From Nocardia alni (GTDB lineage: Bacteria > Actinomycetota > Actinomycetes > Mycobacteriales > Mycobacteriaceae): a stretch of 64,000 nucleotides of DNA. The notes under the pieces were generated by a model that saw only the letters and a list, made by a program, of their open reading frames with translations, was not told where the DNA came from and did not search any database. How positions within the stretch are numbered: the first letter of the stretch is position 1; each line of letters opens with the position of its first letter. Below, piece by piece: positions 27,386 through 35,864 of this stretch. Made by a program: the position numbers and the translations under genes. The stretch spans positions 1 to 64,000 of the forward strand of contig NZ_JAGPOX010000017.1 of assembly GCF_019038435.1 (NCBI RefSeq), read 5' to 3'.

Positions 27386-28689
27386 TCGTCGATTGGCAGA
27401 CCTATTACGACGCGGGCAGGAAATGCCACGATCTGGCCGACGAGTTGCGGGCGGCCGATAAGCCGGTGCATGCGGCGGTCAAGGGTGACTGCGCGGGTAT
27501 GGCCGGTGATGCCCCCGGTTGCGAGCAGTGGGGTCAGGCGTACGACAAGGCCGCGCAGCAGACGATGCAAGCGTGTTCGAGTCTGGCCAATGCCCTGACC
27601 AACTACGGTGCCGCACTGCAGGCGATGGGCTACAACTACGGTCTCGCCAACAACAGCAAACCGGCCCCCGATCCCCCGAACGTGAGCCAGGTCGGCGAGT
27701 ATCAGGTCACGATCCCCTCGTCGGTGGCGGACAACGGGATCGGGTTCACCGACCACGGCGGGGTCAAGGAGTTCTTCGACAAACTCGTCGCCAAGGTCCT
27801 GTCCGCGTTCGGGAAACTCCCCAACGGCGACGCGACCAAACTCGACAAGGCCCACACCACCTGGAACACCTTCGCCACCCACCCCACCATCACCGCCGCC
27901 TCCGGCCGAATCACCGCGATCTCCGCCCTGTTCGACGGCATGGACGACGCCACGAACCGCCAACTGCTCCAAGACCATTTCGCCACCCTGAAAACCGGCG
28001 CCGACACCGTCTCCACCGCCGCCACAAACATGGCCGCCCCGGTCGGCGCCTACCACGACGCCACCGTCGCCCTCGGCGCCCAAACCGCCGGCCAGATCAA
28101 CACCCTCGAACTGACCATCGGCCTCACCGCCATCGCAGGCGGACTCCTGGCCCTGTTCAGCCTCGGCACCTCCGCCGTAGTCGCCGAGGCCGCCATCGAC
28201 GCCGACGTTCTGGCAACCGCCGACGCCATCCAAACGTCCTACCGCGCAAGCCAAATGACCAGAGTCATCGGCCTGACCAGCCTCGCCGCCGGCGCAGTAG
28301 GCGCCATCGACGCCTTCCACGCCCTCCCCACCACCGACCTCGACAAAGCCATCAAAAGCCTCGAGGCGCTCATCTTGATGAAGGTGGTCGTCGCTGCGGA
28401 TGGCGCACTGGAGGTGGCGGTCTCAACGAAGCCTCCGGCAAATGCTTACGATCCCAATGGCGCGAAGGCTCCCGGCAGGCCGGACGATGCGGAAGGGTTC
28501 ACGCCACCAAAAGGTGGTGACCGTTGGGTGCCCGCACCGAATGGGCGCGGGTTCGGCTGGGAGGATGCAGGCGGGAATGTCTGGGTCCCCACCGGTCCAG
28601 GGGCTTTGGCACATGGCGGACCTCACTGGGATGTACAGGAGAAGTCTGGTGGATACACAAACGTTTACCCGGGAGGAGCGACACGATGA
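27382..28689 (+). CDS. Polymorphic toxin with type-37-like C-terminal domain
   Basis: 435 aa. Residues 1-90 form a helical targeting domain with WQTYYDAGRKCHDLADELRA and a short central QWGQAYDKAAQQ. A long helical/Gly-Ala-rich middle follows with a hydrophobic stretch (LTAIAGGLLALFSLGTSAVV) near residues 250-275. The last about 58 residues (GGDRWVPAPNGRGFGWEDAG through HGGPHWDVQEKSGGYTNVYP) match my recollection of polymorphic toxin type 37 (Ntox37): repeated W-G-x-x-W strands and an HGGxHWDV core. The gene ends in TGA overlapping the ATG of a small gene, the usual place for the immunity gene. It is probably delivered to rival cells; the biochemical activity is unknown. Confidence 0.75.
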   Translation: MIVDWQTYYDAGRKCHDLADELRAADKPVHAAVKGDCAGMAGDAPGCEQWGQAYDKAAQQTMQACSSLANALTNYGAALQAMGYNYGLANNSKPAPDPPNVSQVGEYQVTIPSSVADNGIGFTDHGGVKEFFDKLVAKVLSAFGKLPNGDATKLDKAHTTWNTFATHPTITAASGRITAISALFDGMDDATNRQLLQDHFATLKTGADTVSTAATNMAAPVGAYHDATVALGAQTAGQINTLELTIGLTAIAGGLLALFSLGTSAVVAEAAIDADVLATADAIQTSYRASQMTRVIGLTSLAAGAVGAIDAFHALPTTDLDKAIKSLEALILMKVVVAADGALEVAVSTKPPANAYDPNGAKAPGRPDDAEGFTPPKGGDRWVPAPNGRGFGWEDAGGNVWVPTGPGALAHGGPHWDVQEKSGGYTNVYPGGATR

Positions 28690-28955
28690 GTACAGTTGAC
28701 GGGGGGACGGTGCTGGAGGCTCGCAAGGTCCGCTATTACTCGTACAACGATGAAGCTGCATTTTTTGGATGGCTGGACAAGATCTCTTGCGTTACATCCT
28801 ATGCGGGACGTGGCGACACCCTGTACATCGAGATAGACGCTGCCGCAGTCGGTGACGATGACTTTATCGACTTGTTCGCGCTCTTCCGGCGGTACGGGGT
28901 TGATCGTGAGCAGCTCCGCCCGCTGGACCAGGGCCATTTCGCTTCCTGGTTCTGA
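28686..28955 (+). CDS. Predicted cognate immunity protein
   Basis: 89 aa starting inside the toxin stop codon (ATGA, 28686-28689). It begins EARKVRYYSYNDEAAFFGWL and continues GRGDTLYIEIDAAAVGDDDF then DLFALFRRYGVD, an alpha/beta layout with acidic surface. Small acidic proteins immediately downstream of a polymorphic toxin are typical immunity factors that bind the toxin domain in the producer. The name of the immunity family is not certain. Base composition is lower in GC than the surrounding core genes. Confidence 0.7.
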   Translation: MSTVDGGTVLEARKVRYYSYNDEAAFFGWLDKISCVTSYAGRGDTLYIEIDAAAVGDDDFIDLFALFRRYGVDREQLRPLDQGHFASWF

Positions 28956-29029
28956 ACCTCCGTGCTATTCACCGTATCGGCGGGCGACCGAAGATTCGCG
29001 ATCTCCATGGGTGCAGGTGATGTCCGGCG

Positions 29030-29239
29030 ATGAATCACGTATATGTTGTTCAGCATTGTCACGATATCTATGATGGATCCGAGGACCTGAAGTTCATTGG
29101 AGTGTATTCGTCGATGAAATAAGCTGAAGATGCGGTTGATCGAATTCGTCGGAAGCCGGGCTTCTTCATGTCGCCCGACGGATTCACTATCGATCGCTAT
29201 GAAGTAGACCGGGATCACTGGGGTGAGGGATTCGTGTAG
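29030..29239 (+). pseudogene. DUF7336-like immunity-type gene with an in-frame stop
   Basis: From the ATG at 29030 the frame reads MNHVYVVQHCHDIYDGSEDL, then KFIGVYSSMK, a TAA stop at 29120-29122, and continues without shift as AEDAVDRIRRKPGFF, MSPDGFTIDRYEVDRDHW and GEGFV to a TAG at 29237-29239. The two parts together make the complete DUF7336-like pattern (HVYV-QH, IGVYSS, A-x-x-A-V-x-R, PGF, DGF-IDRYE-D-DHW-EGFV). A single-base change explains the stop. It lies in the immunity cluster behind the toxin gene. It is too short and interrupted to be seen as one open frame. Confidence 0.85.
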
Positions 29240-29263
29240 TGCTGTGGTAGCAAAAGGCGGAGG

Positions 29264-29773
29264 ATGCGGCGAGAGATCATAGAGCACGAGGATCGGTGGA
29301 TTCTGCTGCCACTGAGACACCTGAGTGTCCTTCAGGTGGCGTGGCGGCTGGAAGAGGTTGAGCTGGTTATCGATCGAGATTTCAGGCTGATCTTTGGGTA
29401 TGATGCTGAACTGTCGACTCGGTCGAGTGTGGAGCGTTACTCTGGTCGCCGTGCAATTGTGGATCGAGATCGAAGCCAGTCCCAGGGCTTGCTGCGATCG
29501 GAGATACTTTCGCCGGTATTCTTCAAATCCGGGGGAGTTCGAATCGCATTTCGGACCGGATCGATACTTTCTCTTCCGGATCGGCCGATGAAGACGCCGA
29601 CCGTCCTGTATTCAGGTCTTTCTATTCTCTGGACTCAGGGGGGAATATCGACCGAAATCGAGTACCCCGTTCGAAGGGTCGATCCTTGGACCGGCGAACT
29701 CGTCACTACCCGTGAGTGGCCGCCTCCGCCCGATCTCGATCTCGACTACGAGTCCGACGATATAAACGACTGA
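29264..29773 (+). CDS. Immunity-cluster hypothetical protein (possibly DUF6188-like)
   Basis: 169 aa, lower GC than neighbours, mainly beta-rich: RWILLPLRHLSVLQVAWRLE, VIDRDFRLIFGYDAEL, then a C-terminal EIEYPVRRVDPWTGELVT and an acidic tail (DLDLDYESDD). The opening W-x-L-P-L and alternating strands recall small immunity-like DUF families such as DUF6188, but I cannot be sure. The ATG directly follows GGAGG with no spacer, so translation may start less efficiently. It is the third candidate immunity gene in a row and may protect against toxins of other strains. Confidence 0.5.
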   Translation: MRREIIEHEDRWILLPLRHLSVLQVAWRLEEVELVIDRDFRLIFGYDAELSTRSSVERYSGRRAIVDRDRSQSQGLLRSEILSPVFFKSGGVRIAFRTGSILSLPDRPMKTPTVLYSGLSILWTQGGISTEIEYPVRRVDPWTGELVTTREWPPPPDLDLDYESDDIND

Positions 29774-29805
29774 CCACTGTCGGGCGGGCTCGGCGGAGAG
29801 GCGGG

Positions 29806-31422
29806 TCAGTCGGCGGCGGCGACAAGGGGTTCGAGGGTCAGATCTTTCAATTCTTTTTGGATGTACTGCAGGCGCCACTTGTCGCTGAACAAGGCAAGGA
29901 TCGCCCCGTCGGTGCGGGTGAAGATTTCTACGCCGCGTTGGCGGTCCAGTTCGGGGGCGGAGGCGGCGTCGGTGCGGCGGGCCAACTGGTAGGGGAGGAA
30001 GTCCAGGTGGGTTTCTACGTTGAATTCGCCTTGCATGCGGGCCGTTACCACTTCGAACTGCATGGGGCCGACTGCGGCCAGGACGGGGGAGGCGTCGCCG
30101 CGGGCGTCGTTGCGCAGGACCTGGACCACGCCTTCGGAGTCCAGTTGGTCCATGGCCTTACGGAATTGCTTGTACTTTCCGGCGGTCTGCGCGCGGAGGG
30201 TGGCGAAATGTTCGGGGGCGAAGGAGGGGATCGGGGGGAATTCGACCTTCTTGTCCACGAACAGGGTGTGTCCGGGGGCGAGGGCGGTGGCGTTGACCAG
30301 GCCGACAACATCGCCGGGGTAGGCGGTGTCGACCGTGGAGCGTTCGCGGCCGAAGACGGTCAGGGCGTATTTGGTCGCGAAGGGCCGGCCGGTCTGCGCG
30401 TGCGTGACGACCATGCCGCGCTCGAACTCGCCCGAGACGATGCGCATGAACGCCAGCCGGTCGCGGTGCGCGGTGTCCATCCCGGCCTGCACCTTGAACA
30501 CCACGGCGCTGAACGGGTCGGCGGTCTCGCGGTGCGTGCCGTTCACGTCGTCCCGGGGGCCGGGCGGGGGAGCCAGGGAGACAAGGGTTTCCAGCAGCTG
30601 GCGCACGCCGAAGTTCAGCATCGCGGAGGCGTAGATGACCGGCGAGGTCTGTCCGGCCAGGAACATCTCCTCGTCGTGATCCTGTCCGGCGACCGAGAGC
30701 AGTTCGCTCTCCTCCGCAGCGGTGGCCCACACCTCGCCCTCGCGCTCGGCGGCGTGCTCGACGTCGTAGGACTCCTCGGGCGCGATGGTCGCGCCGCCCG
30801 CGGTGCGGGTGAAGTGGATGTACTCGGTGGCGACGCCGTCGGGACCGCGCCGCAGCAGGCCGCGGAAGTCACCCGCGATGCCGACCGGCAGGAACAGCGG
30901 GGTCGGGGTCAGGCCGATCCGCTCGTTGATCTCGTCCAGCAGCTCCAGCGGTGCGCGGCCGGGCCGGTCCCACTTGTTGATCACGGTGATCACCGGAATG
31001 CCGCGATGACGGCACACCTGGAACAACTTCAGCGTCTGCGGCTCGAGACCCTTGGCCGCGTCGATGAGCATGACCGCCGCGTCGACGGCTGTCAGCACCC
31101 GGTAGGTGTCCTCGGAGAAGTCCGAGTGGCCGGGGGTGTCGACGAGATTGATCACGCAGTCGCCGTATTCGAACTGCAGCGCGGTCGAGCTCACCGAGAT
31201 CCCGCGCGCCTTCTCCATCTCCATCCAGTCCGACACCGTGGACTTGCGCCCGGCCTTGCCGTGGATCGCGCCCGCCTCGGCGATGACCTTGGCGTGCAGG
31301 GCCAGAGCCTCGGTGAGGGTGGATTTACCGGCGTCCGGATGGGAGATCACCGCGAAGGTGCGCCGCCGGGCGATTTCCTGCGCCAACCGCCCGGACGTTG
31401 TCGTGGGGGACGGGGAATTCAC
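29806..31422 (-). CDS. prfC: Peptide chain release factor 3
   Basis: Translational GTPase that recycles release factors 1 and 2 from the ribosome. G-domain motifs: SHPDAGKSTLTEAL (P-loop), GISVSSTALQF (switch I), DTPGHSDFSEDTYR (G3) and VINKWDRPGR (G4). Domain II and the RF3-specific C-terminal domain (PMQFEVVTARMQGEFNVET) follow. The length of 538 aa is normal. I prefer the GTG at 31422 because GGAG stands eight bases upstream; the frame is open to 31458. The neighbour upstream is rplY, divergent. Confidence 0.94.
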   Translation of the reverse strand: MNSPSPTTTSGRLAQEIARRRTFAVISHPDAGKSTLTEALALHAKVIAEAGAIHGKAGRKSTVSDWMEMEKARGISVSSTALQFEYGDCVINLVDTPGHSDFSEDTYRVLTAVDAAVMLIDAAKGLEPQTLKLFQVCRHRGIPVITVINKWDRPGRAPLELLDEINERIGLTPTPLFLPVGIAGDFRGLLRRGPDGVATEYIHFTRTAGGATIAPEESYDVEHAAEREGEVWATAAEESELLSVAGQDHDEEMFLAGQTSPVIYASAMLNFGVRQLLETLVSLAPPPGPRDDVNGTHRETADPFSAVVFKVQAGMDTAHRDRLAFMRIVSGEFERGMVVTHAQTGRPFATKYALTVFGRERSTVDTAYPGDVVGLVNATALAPGHTLFVDKKVEFPPIPSFAPEHFATLRAQTAGKYKQFRKAMDQLDSEGVVQVLRNDARGDASPVLAAVGPMQFEVVTARMQGEFNVETHLDFLPYQLARRTDAASAPELDRQRGVEIFTRTDGAILALFSDKWRLQYIQKELKDLTLEPLVAAAD

Positions 31423-31763
31423 GGGAGACGCTCCTGTTCGGGGGATGTAGGCAACCAATCAAGGCTACTCGACCGGGCACTTTGCGCCCCGGCCCGGGCT
31501 TGCCGGTGCGGTCCGGCCGCCCGTCATGGCACAAGACGCCAGGTGCAGACCCCGTGCAGGAGCGTTTCTGATGCGTGCTACTCTTTTCAGGTTGTCTCGG
31601 CGAGGGTGTGAGGCAAGGACCCCACACCGTGATCGACGCGGCTCGGCTTTTCCGGCCGGTCTCGTTGTCGTTCCGTCTTCGCCCGACGAGCAGACACTTT
31701 GCCAGGGCAGTCCCTGGCCAGCAAGATAACCAGCCCGGAGAGCCGTAGGAGAATCCACCAGTC
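31423..31763 (+). promoter_or_regulatory. Divergent prfC/rplY control region with rplY leader hairpin
   Basis: The 341-bp interval holds the promoters of both genes. GCCAGGG / CCCTGGC form a perfect 7-bp stem with a CAGT loop at 31701-31718, about 45 nt before the rplY ATG. GGTGTG and CACACC are inverted near 31605-31628. TACTCT near 31580 could be a -10 element. The ribosome binding site is GTAGGAGAA upstream of 31764. A role in autoregulation is only a possibility. Confidence 0.35.
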
Positions 31764-32366
31764 ATGTCCGACGCCGCCACCCTCGTAGCCACCGTTCGCA
31801 CCGAGTTCGGCAAGGGCGCCGCCCGCCGCACCCGCCGCGACGGCAACGTTCCCGCCGTGCTGTACGGCCACGGCGAGGCCCCCAAGCATCTGGCCGTGAA
31901 CGCCCAGGAGTTCGCCGCGATCCTGCGCGAGCACGGCACCAACACCGTCGTGAACCTGGAAATCGATGGCCAGAAGCAGTTCGCGCTGACCAAATCCATC
32001 GTCGTGCACCCCATCCGCCGCTACATCGAGCACGCCGACCTGCTGATCGTCAAGCGTGGCGAAAAGGTCGTCTCCGACGTTTCGATCGTGGTGACCGGCG
32101 CCGCTGCCCCTGGCACCCGGGTCGCCCAGGAGGCCAACACCCTGTCGGTCGAGGCCGACGCGTTGAGCATCCCCGAGCAGATCGAGGTGTCGATCGAGGG
32201 CGCCGAGGCCGGCACCCAGATCACCGCCGGTCAGGTCGCGCTGCCCAAGGGCGTCACCCTCGCCGCCGATGAGGAGACGCTGGTCGTCAACGTCACCGTC
32301 GCCACCGAGGCCGAGACCGAGGGCGAGGAAGAGACCGCCGCGGGCGAGGCCGAGGCCGCCGAGTAA
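31764..32366 (+). CDS. rplY: 50S ribosomal protein L25 (CTC family)
   Basis: 200 aa, long form with an N-terminal 5S rRNA-binding L25 domain ([20 protein letters not shown] then [13 protein letters not shown]) and a C-terminal TL5/CTC domain ending in an acidic tail ([16 protein letters not shown]). It binds 5S rRNA on the large subunit. It is followed after 24 bp by pth in the same direction, as in other actinobacteria, so the two are probably cotranscribed. Confidence 0.95.
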   Translation: MSDAATLVATVRTEFGKGAARRTRRDGNVPAVLYGHGEAPKHLAVNAQEFAAILREHGTNTVVNLEIDGQKQFALTKSIVVHPIRRYIEHADLLIVKRGEKVVSDVSIVVTGAAAPGTRVAQEANTLSVEADALSIPEQIEVSIEGAEAGTQITAGQVALPKGVTLAADEETLVVNVTVATEAETEGEEETAAGEAEAAE

Positions 32367-32390
32367 TTCGGTCGCGCAACGGTTCTGGAG

Positions 32391-32966
32391 ATGGCCGATA
32401 GTTCTCCGGCGCTCGTGGTCGGGCTGGGCAACCCCGGTTCCGAGTACGAGCGCACCCGGCACAATGTGGGATTCATGGTCGCCGACGTGCTCGCGGAGCG
32501 CGTCGGCGGCCGTTTCACCGTGCACAAGAAGTCGGGCGCGGATCTGCTCGAGTCACGGCTGGACGGGCGAAAGGTGCTGCTGGCCAAGCCCCGCTCGTAT
32601 ATGAACGTCTCGGGCCGCCCGGTCGCCGCGCTGGCTCGCTTCTTCTCGGTCCCGCCGACCGAGGTGGTCGTGGTGCACGACGACCTCGATCTGCCCTTCG
32701 GTGCGATCCGCCTCAAGCGCGGTGGCGGAGAGGGCGGACACAACGGCTTGCGTTCGATCTCCAGCGCTTTGACCACCAAGGATTACCTGCGTGTGCGCCT
32801 GGGCATCGGCCGCCCGCCCGGCCGCCAGGACCCTGCCGACTACGTGCTCAAGCCGTTCGCCACCGTGGAGCGCAAAGAGCTTCCGGTGATCGTCGAACAG
32901 GCCGCCGACGCGGTCGAACTGCTGCTGCGCGTGGGTTTGGAACCCGCACAGAACCAATTGCACTAG
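32391..32966 (+). CDS. pth: Peptidyl-tRNA hydrolase
   Basis: Releases peptides from prematurely dropped peptidyl-t[23 protein letters not shown] carries the catalytic His and Asn, YMNVSG and [12 protein letters not shown] hold the conserved Asn and Asp, and [12 protein letters not shown] is the family signature. The length of 191 aa is normal. The gene is 24 bp after rplY. Confidence 0.95.
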   Translation: MADSSPALVVGLGNPGSEYERTRHNVGFMVADVLAERVGGRFTVHKKSGADLLESRLDGRKVLLAKPRSYMNVSGRPVAALARFFSVPPTEVVVVHDDLDLPFGAIRLKRGGGEGGHNGLRSISSALTTKDYLRVRLGIGRPPGRQDPADYVLKPFATVERKELPVIVEQAADAVELLLRVGLEPAQNQLH

Positions 32967-33002
32967 CCTCCGGAAGAGCGTACTTCTGGAATTCCACCCG
33001 GT

Positions 33003-34106
33003 ATGACTGGAATGATCTGGGCTGTGCAGGATTACACGAAAACCTTTGATCAGGTCCGTGGTGCGCTGCTGGGCGGGGCGATCGGCGACGCGTTGGGTTG
33101 GCCGATCGAATTCCTTCAGCTGGACATGATTCGGGCGGGGCATGGTCCCGATGGCATGACCGATTTTCTCCGGGGTCCCGATCCCGATGCGCCGCAGCAG
33201 ATTACCGACGATACCCAGATGACGCTGTTCACCGCCGAAGGGCTGTTGCGGTTGTCGCCGGGTATCGATCCCGCGCCCGTGCTGGGGCGGGCGTATCTGC
33301 GATGGTTGCGAACTCAGCGTGAACACGCTCCCAGCCCGATGCCGGACGGGTGGCTCTCCAGCCATCAGTTCCTCTACGCCCGCCGCTCACCAGGACAGGC
33401 GTGCATGACCGGACTGGGATTGCAGGAGAAGCAGTACACCGAGCCCGCCCCGCTGGGCGTGCCCGGTCCGATCAACCCGGACTCCAAGGGCTGCGGGACG
33501 GTGATGCGGTCCGCGCCGTTCGGGTTGGCGCGCTTCGGGCCCGATCTCGCATTCCTGATGTCCGCGCGCTGCGCCCAACTGACACATGGACATCCGACGG
33601 GATATCTCGCGGCGGGTGCGTTCTCGGCCCTGATCGATCGGATCCTGGGCGGGGTGGACCTGCGAAACGCGGTGCACCAGACCCTCGCTCAGCTGACCGG
33701 CGGTCCCGGGGCCGAGGAGACGGTGCAGGCGATACAGCGGGCACTGAGGACGGCCGACGAGGGCGACCCGACGCCCGAGCGAGTCGAGCAGGTGGGCGCC
33801 GGGTGGATCGCGGAGGAGTGCCTCGCGATCGCGGTCTACTGCGCGCTGGCGGCCGAACGGACCGGGGATCTGCGTGCCGCGCTGCTACTTTCGGTGAACC
33901 ATTCCGGTGACTCCGATTCCACGGGTGCGGTCGCGGGCAACCTGATCGGCGCGGTGCACGGGCTGTCTGCACTGCCGATGGCCTGGGCCGGCCGGGTCGA
34001 GGGGCGGGACGAACTGATTCAGGTGGCCGACGATCTGGTGATGAACTTTCACGTCGGCGACCGCGGGACGCTCGGGTCCCGCTATCCCCTCGACGCCACG
34101 GTATAG
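33003..34106 (+). CDS. ADP-ribosylglycohydrolase family protein
   Basis: 367 aa, all-helical ARH fold. GALLGGAIGDALGWPIE near residue 25 is the family opening, ITDDTQMTLFTAEGLL carries the T-D-D-T metal ligands, GCGTVMRSAPFGL follows, and SVNHSGDSDSTGAVAGNLIG holds the second D-x-D-S/T metal site near residue 300. Members remove ADP-ribose from arginine or other acceptors, or hydrolyse related compounds. All metal ligands appear present, so activity is expected. Several close starts (33003, 33012) are possible. Confidence 0.88.
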   Translation: MTGMIWAVQDYTKTFDQVRGALLGGAIGDALGWPIEFLQLDMIRAGHGPDGMTDFLRGPDPDAPQQITDDTQMTLFTAEGLLRLSPGIDPAPVLGRAYLRWLRTQREHAPSPMPDGWLSSHQFLYARRSPGQACMTGLGLQEKQYTEPAPLGVPGPINPDSKGCGTVMRSAPFGLARFGPDLAFLMSARCAQLTHGHPTGYLAAGAFSALIDRILGGVDLRNAVHQTLAQLTGGPGAEETVQAIQRALRTADEGDPTPERVEQVGAGWIAEECLAIAVYCALAAERTGDLRAALLLSVNHSGDSDSTGAVAGNLIGAVHGLSALPMAWAGRVEGRDELIQVADDLVMNFHVGDRGTLGSRYPLDATV

Positions 34107-34227
34107 CGCCGGATCGATCCGTCGGCGCAGCCCGCACACCGTTGGGCGGGCCTCATCGCCGGTGCGGTCGCGAAGATCCGCACAGCGGACATAACGGCTG
34201 CGGGTCGGGCCGGGTTCATCTAGCCCC

Positions 34228-35421
34228 TCAGCGGGTGGCGATCACGGCGATCGCCTCGGTGAAGCGGTCGAGTTCGTCGGCGGTGACGAAACAGTGCGGC
34301 GAGGCCCGGACCACCGAATCCAGGCGGCGCGCGGACATGTCCAACAGGGTCGAGCTGCGATGGCTCACCGTGACGGTGATGTCCTGTGCCAGCAGTTCGT
34401 CGCGGATATCCACCGGAATCCGGCCCTCGATGGTGAACGAGACGATGCCGGTGTGCCGGTCGCCGAGGTCGCGGACGGCCACGTCGGGGATCTGCGCCAG
34501 GTTCTTGCGCAACCGCTCGGCGTTCGCCGAGATCGCTTCGTAGACGGTGTCGGGGCCCAGGTCCAGCAGATAGCGCACGGCCGCGCCCAGGCCCAACCGG
34601 GCGGCCACATCGCACTCCCAGAATTCGAAGCGGCTGGCGTCGGCCGCCAGGCGGTACTCGTGCGGGCCCGTCCACGCGGCGCTGTGCAGATCCAGCCGGG
34701 TGGGTTCCATGGTGGCGGCCAGCTCCGGCCGCACGTACAGGAATCCGGTGCCGCGGGGCGCGCGCAGCCATTTGCGTCCGGTCGCGGACAGGGCGTCGAC
34801 GTCGAGTCCGGCGACATCCAGCCGCACCTGTCCGATCGACTGGCAGGCGTCCAGCAACACCAGCGCGCCGACCCGGTGCGCCACCCGCGTGGCCTCGGCG
34901 ACCGGGTTCAGCAGGCCGCCGTTTGTCGGCGCGTGCACCAGCGATACCAGTTTCACCCGCTCGTCGATCATCGCGGCCAGCGCGTCCACATCGAGCTGGC
35001 CGGTGTCGTCGCTGGGGATCTGCTCGACCACCGCCCCCGTCGTCTGGGCGCGCTGCAGTGCGGCGATGGCGTTACTGGCGTAGTCGGCCCCGGAGATCAG
35101 GATCCGGTCACCGGGCGCCAGCGGCACGGCGTAGAAGAAGTCGCTCCACGACCGGGTCGCGCTGTCACTCAGGGCGATCGTCGAGGGTGCGGTGTTGATC
35201 AGGGCGCCGATCGCGGACTTCACCGAGTCCAGGTGGTCCAGGCGCTCGTTCGCGGCCCGATAGCCGCCGATCTCGGCCTCGCGGCGTAGATGCCCGGTCA
35301 CCGCGTCCAGGACCGGACGCGGCGGCAGCGAGGATCCAGCGCTGTCCAGGAAGATCGGGGTGGGCCCGGTGATGTTGTCGTAGGCCGGGATGTCGGCGCG
35401 AAGTCGGGTCAGATCGAGCAC
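34228..35421 (-). CDS. egtE: PLP-dependent class V aminotransferase fold, candidate EgtE (C-S lyase)
   Basis: 397 aa. IFLDSAGSSLPPRPVLDAV starts the class V fold, TIALSDSATRSW contacts PLP, LLDACQSIGQVRLDV carries the cofactor Asp, and LSATGRKWLRAPRGTGFLYV has the Schiff-base lysine. Its position divergent to egtA-egtB-egtC-egtD makes it the likely EgtE, which cleaves hercynylcysteine sulfoxide to ergothioneine. Sequence alone would also allow another cysteine-lyase-like role. The GTG at 35421 starts VLDLTRLRADIPAY; the open frame beyond it runs through a tandem repeat and is not considered coding. Confidence 0.75.
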   Translation of the reverse strand: MLDLTRLRADIPAYDNITGPTPIFLDSAGSSLPPRPVLDAVTGHLRREAEIGGYRAANERLDHLDSVKSAIGALINTAPSTIALSDSATRSWSDFFYAVPLAPGDRILISGADYASNAIAALQRAQTTGAVVEQIPSDDTGQLDVDALAAMIDERVKLVSLVHAPTNGGLLNPVAEATRVAHRVGALVLLDACQSIGQVRLDVAGLDVDALSATGRKWLRAPRGTGFLYVRPELAATMEPTRLDLHSAAWTGPHEYRLAADASRFEFWECDVAARLGLGAAVRYLLDLGPDTVYEAISANAERLRKNLAQIPDVAVRDLGDRHTGIVSFTIEGRIPVDIRDELLAQDITVTVSHRSSTLLDMSARRLDSVVRASPHCFVTADELDRFTEAIAVIATR

Positions 35422-35864
35422 TCCATCGACGATAGAAGATCGGCGCGGGAGACGTGGGAGTGAACTGCCGATGTGACGGGGTGGAGTGAGGGAATCGGTC
35501 ACGCGGCACCGCCGGTCGCAGTGGAGTTGTGACCGAGCCGAGCGAGGGGATCGATGGCACGGCACTGTCGGTCGACGCGGCGCTGTGACCGGGCGGAGGG
35601 AGGGAACCGGTGACACAGCACTGTCGGTGGCAGCGGAGCGAAGTGAAGCTTGGGCCGGTTTATGCTGATCAGAGGGTGTTGTCGACCGGTCGTAACCTTT
35701 TTGTCAGATTTTTTGTCGGTGGCGCTCGCTACTCTGGATCGGTCGGCGGAAAACCGGTCTTCCGGTCCGGGCAGCGTGGTCCGGGTTACGGCAGTCTTCC
35801 GGCGACGCGGCTACGAGCGGCACACTGCCGGTCGCCACCCGGGCGGTCGGCGGAGGAGGTTGGC
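35422..35864. repeat. Divergent egtE/egtA interval with 56-bp tandem repeat
   Basis: The 443-bp interval includes three imperfect tandem units of 56 bp beginning TGTGAC at 35472, 35528 and 35584, covering about 35472-35639; each unit carries a GG-GAGYGAGGG-like segment followed by GGYACNGCACYGYCGGT. The remainder includes the strong egtA ribosome binding site GGAGGAGGT at 35852-35860. The promoters of both directions must lie here. Confidence 0.65.

Noticed and set aside
29839..31611. 631-codon plus-strand frame from 29716 over prfC
   Set aside because: It is antisense to a clear release factor 3 gene and has Gly/Val/His-rich shadow composition.
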